Shown here piece after piece: positions 6,095 through 8,488 of a stretch of DNA of 8,488 bases. This DNA is from Geoglobus sp. GTDB taxonomy: Archaea; Halobacteriota; Archaeoglobi; Archaeoglobales; Archaeoglobaceae. Position 1 is the first letter of the stretch. Each line of letters opens with the position of its first letter. The stretch lies in contig JALURI010000217.1 of the NCBI GenBank assembly GCA_027016965.1, positions 1 to 8,488 on the forward strand, in the 5' to 3' direction. The position numbers were made by a program, and so were the translations under genes. Under the pieces are notes generated by a model. That model saw nothing but the letters and a program-made list of their open reading frames with translations. It made no database searches and had not been told where the DNA came from.

Positions 6095-7372
6095 ATGGGG
6101 TCATATCTAAGGATCGTCTTGTCCATTCTAATCACAGTTATTCTTCTTCCACCGGTTAGTGCCGACATTCTTGAGTATCGGATTGAGGGTACAATAAATG
6201 AGGGCACTTACATAGCCGTAAAGGAAGCTATTGAAAAAGCAGAAAAAGAGGGTTTCACTACTGTCCTTCTCATAATAGACACACCTGGAGGTCTGGTCTC
6301 ATCAACTGAAAAAATAATATCTGAAATATTTGACAGCAGGGTACCGGTTCTTGCCTACGTCCCTCCAGGTGCATTTTCCGCATCTGCCGGATCTCTGATT
6401 GTTGTATCATCCAATGTTGCAGGGATGGCAAATGGCACATCTATCGGCGCTGCCACCCCCATCTCTACGGGACTTGGCGAACCCAGGGTTGAGGATAAAA
6501 TTGTAAATTATCTGGCGAGCTACGCAAAATCCATTGCGGAAAAAAGAGGCAGAAATGCAACAGCAATTGAAAGATTTGTAACCCATGCATACAGCGCCCC
6601 TGCAAGTGAGGCGTACAGATACAACATAATAGATGTACTTGCTGACAGCAAATCTGAGTTCCTGAAAAAAGCAGATGGAATGGAAGTCGAAACCTCATCA
6701 GGCAAGGTTGTCCTTGATACAGCCGAACAGAGAATAGTTATCTATGGTGAATCGCTGAGAGTTAAGATATATAATCTCCTATCCTCTCCAGAGCTTGCCT
6801 CCATACTTCTAATTATCGGGATTTATGGGCTCATCTATGGTCTGACATCTCCCGGAATGGGAGCTGAAGTTCTTGGAGCAATTTCTTTAATTCTTGCACT
6901 TTTCGGACTTGGAGTAATAAACGTGAATTACATGGGTGTTGTGCTTATACTTCTGGGCATACTGTTCCTTGTTGCAGAATTCCTGACACCAACCTACGGT
7001 GTTCTCGGGGCTGCTTCTGTTGTTTGCATAGTTCTTGGAACTCTTATGCTTTACAGTGAACCTCTTATGCCGAGAGACTTCTATCAGAGCTTTACAATGC
7101 TTGTAGGAGGTCTTGGCCTCGGGATAGGAGCAATTATGACATTCGGGATAATAAAAATCATGCAGATAAAGAGGGCAAAAAAGAAGGTTGGAGCTGAAGC
7201 CCTGATTGGGAGGAAGGGGAAGGTGATGAGCTTTTCAGATGGAGAGGGCATTGCAAAATTTAATGGCGAGCTGTGGAAAATTATGAGCGATGATGACCTG
7301 AAGGAAGGAGATATCGTAGTCATAGTGGGGCGGGATGGTCTTATTCTGAGAGTGAAGAAGTATGAAGGTTGA
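6095..7372 (+). CDS. NfeD-family membrane serine protease (1510-N type, full length)
   Basis: This 425-residue protein has the three-part layout of long NfeD proteins. Residues 1-23 are a signal peptide or N-terminal anchor ending in VSA. Residues 24-220 form a ClpP-like protease domain. The catalytic pair should be Ser97 (SASAG) and Lys135 (EDKIVNY), matching Ser97 and Lys138 known from Pyrococcus horikoshii PH1510; DTPGG at 62-66 and GTSIGA at 114-119 line the site. Five hydrophobic segments follow (about 234-251, 258-275, 279-297, 301-320, 334-357). Residues 366-423 are the soluble OB-fold NfeD domain. PH1510 cuts the hydrophobic C-terminus of its stomatin partner, but no stomatin gene is adjacent here. 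The ATG at 6095 has no ribosome-binding site but a TATA-like box about 26 nt upstream. The stop overlaps the DUF357 gene by 11 bp. Confidence 0.93.
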   Translation: MGSYLRIVLSILITVILLPPVSADILEYRIEGTINEGTYIAVKEAIEKAEKEGFTTVLLIIDTPGGLVSSTEKIISEIFDSRVPVLAYVPPGAFSASAGSLIVVSSNVAGMANGTSIGAATPISTGLGEPRVEDKIVNYLASYAKSIAEKRGRNATAIERFVTHAYSAPASEAYRYNIIDVLADSKSEFLKKADGMEVETSSGKVVLDTAEQRIVIYGESLRVKIYNLLSSPELASILLIIGIYGLIYGLTSPGMGAEVLGAISLILALFGLGVINVNYMGVVLILLGILFLVAEFLTPTYGVLGAASVVCIVLGTLMLYSEPLMPRDFYQSFTMLVGGLGLGIGAIMTFGIIKIMQIKRAKKKVGAEALIGRKGKVMSFSDGEGIAKFNGELWKIMSDDDLKEGDIVVIVGRDGLILRVKKYEG

Positions 7373-7592
7373 AGAAGAGCTGAAAGCAGAAACTATCAAG
7401 TGGCTTGATAAAATAGATAAAGTCAGAATTTCAGGAAACAGTGAGTTTGTTAAAAATATAGAAGCTTATATAAATGATTCAAGATATTTTTTGGAGAAAG
7501 ACGACCTTGTTCGAGCATTTGAGTGTGTTGTGTGGGCATGGGCATGGCTTGAAATAGGAAGAGATTACGGTTTTCTGGAGGTGGAGGAATGA
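7362..7592 (+). CDS. DUF357 family protein, function unknown
   Basis: This 76-residue soluble acidic protein matches the archaeal DUF357 family, recognised by the NIEAYINDSRYFLEKDD segment and the WAWLEIGRDYG C-terminus. It is predicted to be wholly helical, with an amphipathic N-terminal helix (about 2-21), a second around 27-44 and a third around 48-66. No catalytic motif or metal-binding cluster is visible. Its biochemical role is not known to me. It starts at an ATG inside nfeD, 11 bp before the end of that gene, behind GAGAGTGA at 7348-7355, an acceptable ribosome-binding site. Its stop overlaps the glutamate dehydrogenase start in an ATGA arrangement. Translation is therefore probably coupled to both neighbours, but a shared function does not follow from that alone. 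Confidence 0.82.
   Translation: MKVEEELKAETIKWLDKIDKVRISGNSEFVKNIEAYINDSRYFLEKDDLVRAFECVVWAWAWLEIGRDYGFLEVEE
7577..7583 (+). promoter_or_regulatory. Ribosome-binding site for glutamate dehydrogenase
   Basis: GGAGGTG lies 5 nt before the ATG at 7589, within the last codons of the DUF357 gene. It is the strongest Shine-Dalgarno sequence in the window, which fits high expression of a central metabolic enzyme from an internal operon position. Confidence 0.75.
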
Positions 7593-8488
7593 ATCCCTAT
7601 GAGATGGCGTGCTATCAGCTTGAAAGAGCCGCTGAAATTGCAGAAATAAGGAAGGATGTTGTGGATTACCTTAAGGTGCCTGATAGGGCTGTAGAAGTTA
7701 AGATTCCTGTCAGAATGGATGATGGGAGAATAAGTGTTTTCACAGGATACAGAGTTCAGCACTGTGGTGTCAGGGGACCCTACAAAGGAGGCGTGAGGTA
7801 TCATCCAGGCGTTACCATGGATGAAGTAAAGGCACTTGCAATGTGGATGACATGGAAATGTGCCCTCGTGAATATTCCCTATGGTGGGGGGAAGGGAGGG
7901 GTGAGAGTTGACGTAAAGATGCTCAGCAGAAGAGAACTTGAAAGATTAACAAGGAGATACACTGCAATGCTGACACCGTTTATTGGTCCAGAGAGAGATA
8001 TTCCGGCTCCGGACATGTACACTGACGAAAAGGTTATGGCATGGATGATGGATACCTACAGTGTTTATCAGGGATATACAGTTCCAGGCATTGTAACAGG
8101 AAAGCCAGTATCTCTTGGTGGTTCACTTGGAAGAACATCAGCAACAGGAAGGGGTGTTGCAATAATTGCAAGGGAATCAGCCAGAGCAATAGGAATGGAA
8201 ATAAAAGATGCAGATGTGGTTGTTCAGGGCTTTGGAAATGTTGGATACTGGGCAGCAAAAACTCTCCATGAAATGGATGCAAGAATAATTGCCGTGACTG
8301 ACAGTAGAGGTGGTGTTTACAGCAATGAAGGACTTGATCCAGATGAACTTTTGGAGTTCAAACGAAGAACAGGAAGTGTTGCTGGATTTAGAGACGATCA
8401 CATATCCAATGAGGAGATATTGACTCTGAAAACAGATATACTCATACCTGCCGCCATTGAAAATGTAATAAACGAGAACAACATGGAC
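7589..8488 (+). CDS. gdhA: Glutamate dehydrogenase, 3' part cut by window edge
   Basis: This enzyme interconverts glutamate and 2-oxoglutarate plus ammonia with NAD(P). The visible 300 residues are the N-terminal substrate domain and most of the Rossmann domain of a roughly 415-420-residue hexameric family member. Key residues are Lys66 (PYKGG), Lys90 (WKCA), the catalytic Lys102 (GGGKGG) and the catalytic Asp142 (PAPDM). The dinucleotide fold is marked by GFGNVG at 214-219, with Asp238 after the second strand in AVTDSRGG. Coenzyme choice cannot be settled from this. The ATG at 7589 overlaps the DUF357 stop by 4 bp and has a strong ribosome-binding site, so the gene is third in the nfeD operon. 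The N-terminus and PYGGGKGG loop favour glutamate over leucine, phenylalanine or valine dehydrogenase. The reading frame is open to the right edge. Confidence 0.94.
   Translation, partial: MNPYEMACYQLERAAEIAEIRKDVVDYLKVPDRAVEVKIPVRMDDGRISVFTGYRVQHCGVRGPYKGGVRYHPGVTMDEVKALAMWMTWKCALVNIPYGGGKGGVRVDVKMLSRRELERLTRRYTAMLTPFIGPERDIPAPDMYTDEKVMAWMMDTYSVYQGYTVPGIVTGKPVSLGGSLGRTSATGRGVAIIARESARAIGMEIKDADVVVQGFGNVGYWAAKTLHEMDARIIAVTDSRGGVYSNEGLDPDELLEFKRRTGSVAGFRDDHISNEEILTLKTDILIPAAIENVINENNMD

Noticed and set aside
7333..7372. Possible PGF-CTERM archaeosortase signal at the end of the NfeD protein
   Set aside because: The C-terminus is the soluble OB-fold ending in KKYEG, with no PGF motif and no terminal hydrophobic helix. 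No other protein here ends in such a signal.
8034..8401. Several short open frames on both strands within gdhA
   Set aside because: They are in wrong frames of the highly conserved Rossmann region of glutamate dehydrogenase and carry no recognisable domain.

Overview
The window looks like a compact euryarchaeal chromosome, most likely from Archaeoglobales or a close relative. The evidence is an archaeal-type leucyl-tRNA synthetase, a TFS-type transcript-cleavage factor, an archaeosortase, archaetidylserine enzymes, an archaeal DUF357 protein, and AT-rich TATA-like boxes placed just upstream of start codons. The lineage is an inference from protein character and moderate-to-low GC; no marker here fixes it. 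Almost every base is coding. The only gaps between genes are about 38, 20 and 30 bp. I see no RNA genes, mobile elements, CRISPR or broken genes.

Left arm (1-1329, minus strand): three overlapping genes read leftward: a PHP-domain metallohydrolase, a Nudix hydrolase (probably ADP-ribose type) and transcription factor S. The last runs off the left edge with only its stop codon apparently missing.

Centre (1368-3245, plus strand): archaeosortase A, archaetidylserine decarboxylase and archaetidylserine synthase form one operon with 17-19 bp overlaps. The two lipid enzymes act in sequence, with the synthase making archaetidylserine and the decarboxylase turning it into archaetidylethanolamine. 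The archaeosortase cleaves the C-terminal anchors of secreted proteins. Such proteins are known in haloarchaea to become lipid-anchored, so the operon plausibly couples surface-protein anchoring to polar-lipid synthesis.

Right arm (3266-8488, plus strand): leucyl-tRNA synthetase stands between two short gaps. It is followed by a second operon: a membrane serine protease of the NfeD/1510-N family, a small DUF357 protein, and a glutamate dehydrogenase cut by the right edge. These are coupled by 11-bp and 4-bp overlaps.

The four genes that appear to head transcription units (PHP, artA, leuS, nfeD) have no ribosome-binding site and a TATA-like box about 24-27 bp before the start codon, which suggests leaderless mRNAs. 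Most genes inside operons have a recognisable Shine-Dalgarno sequence. The PHP and artA promoters lie interleaved in a single 38-bp gap.
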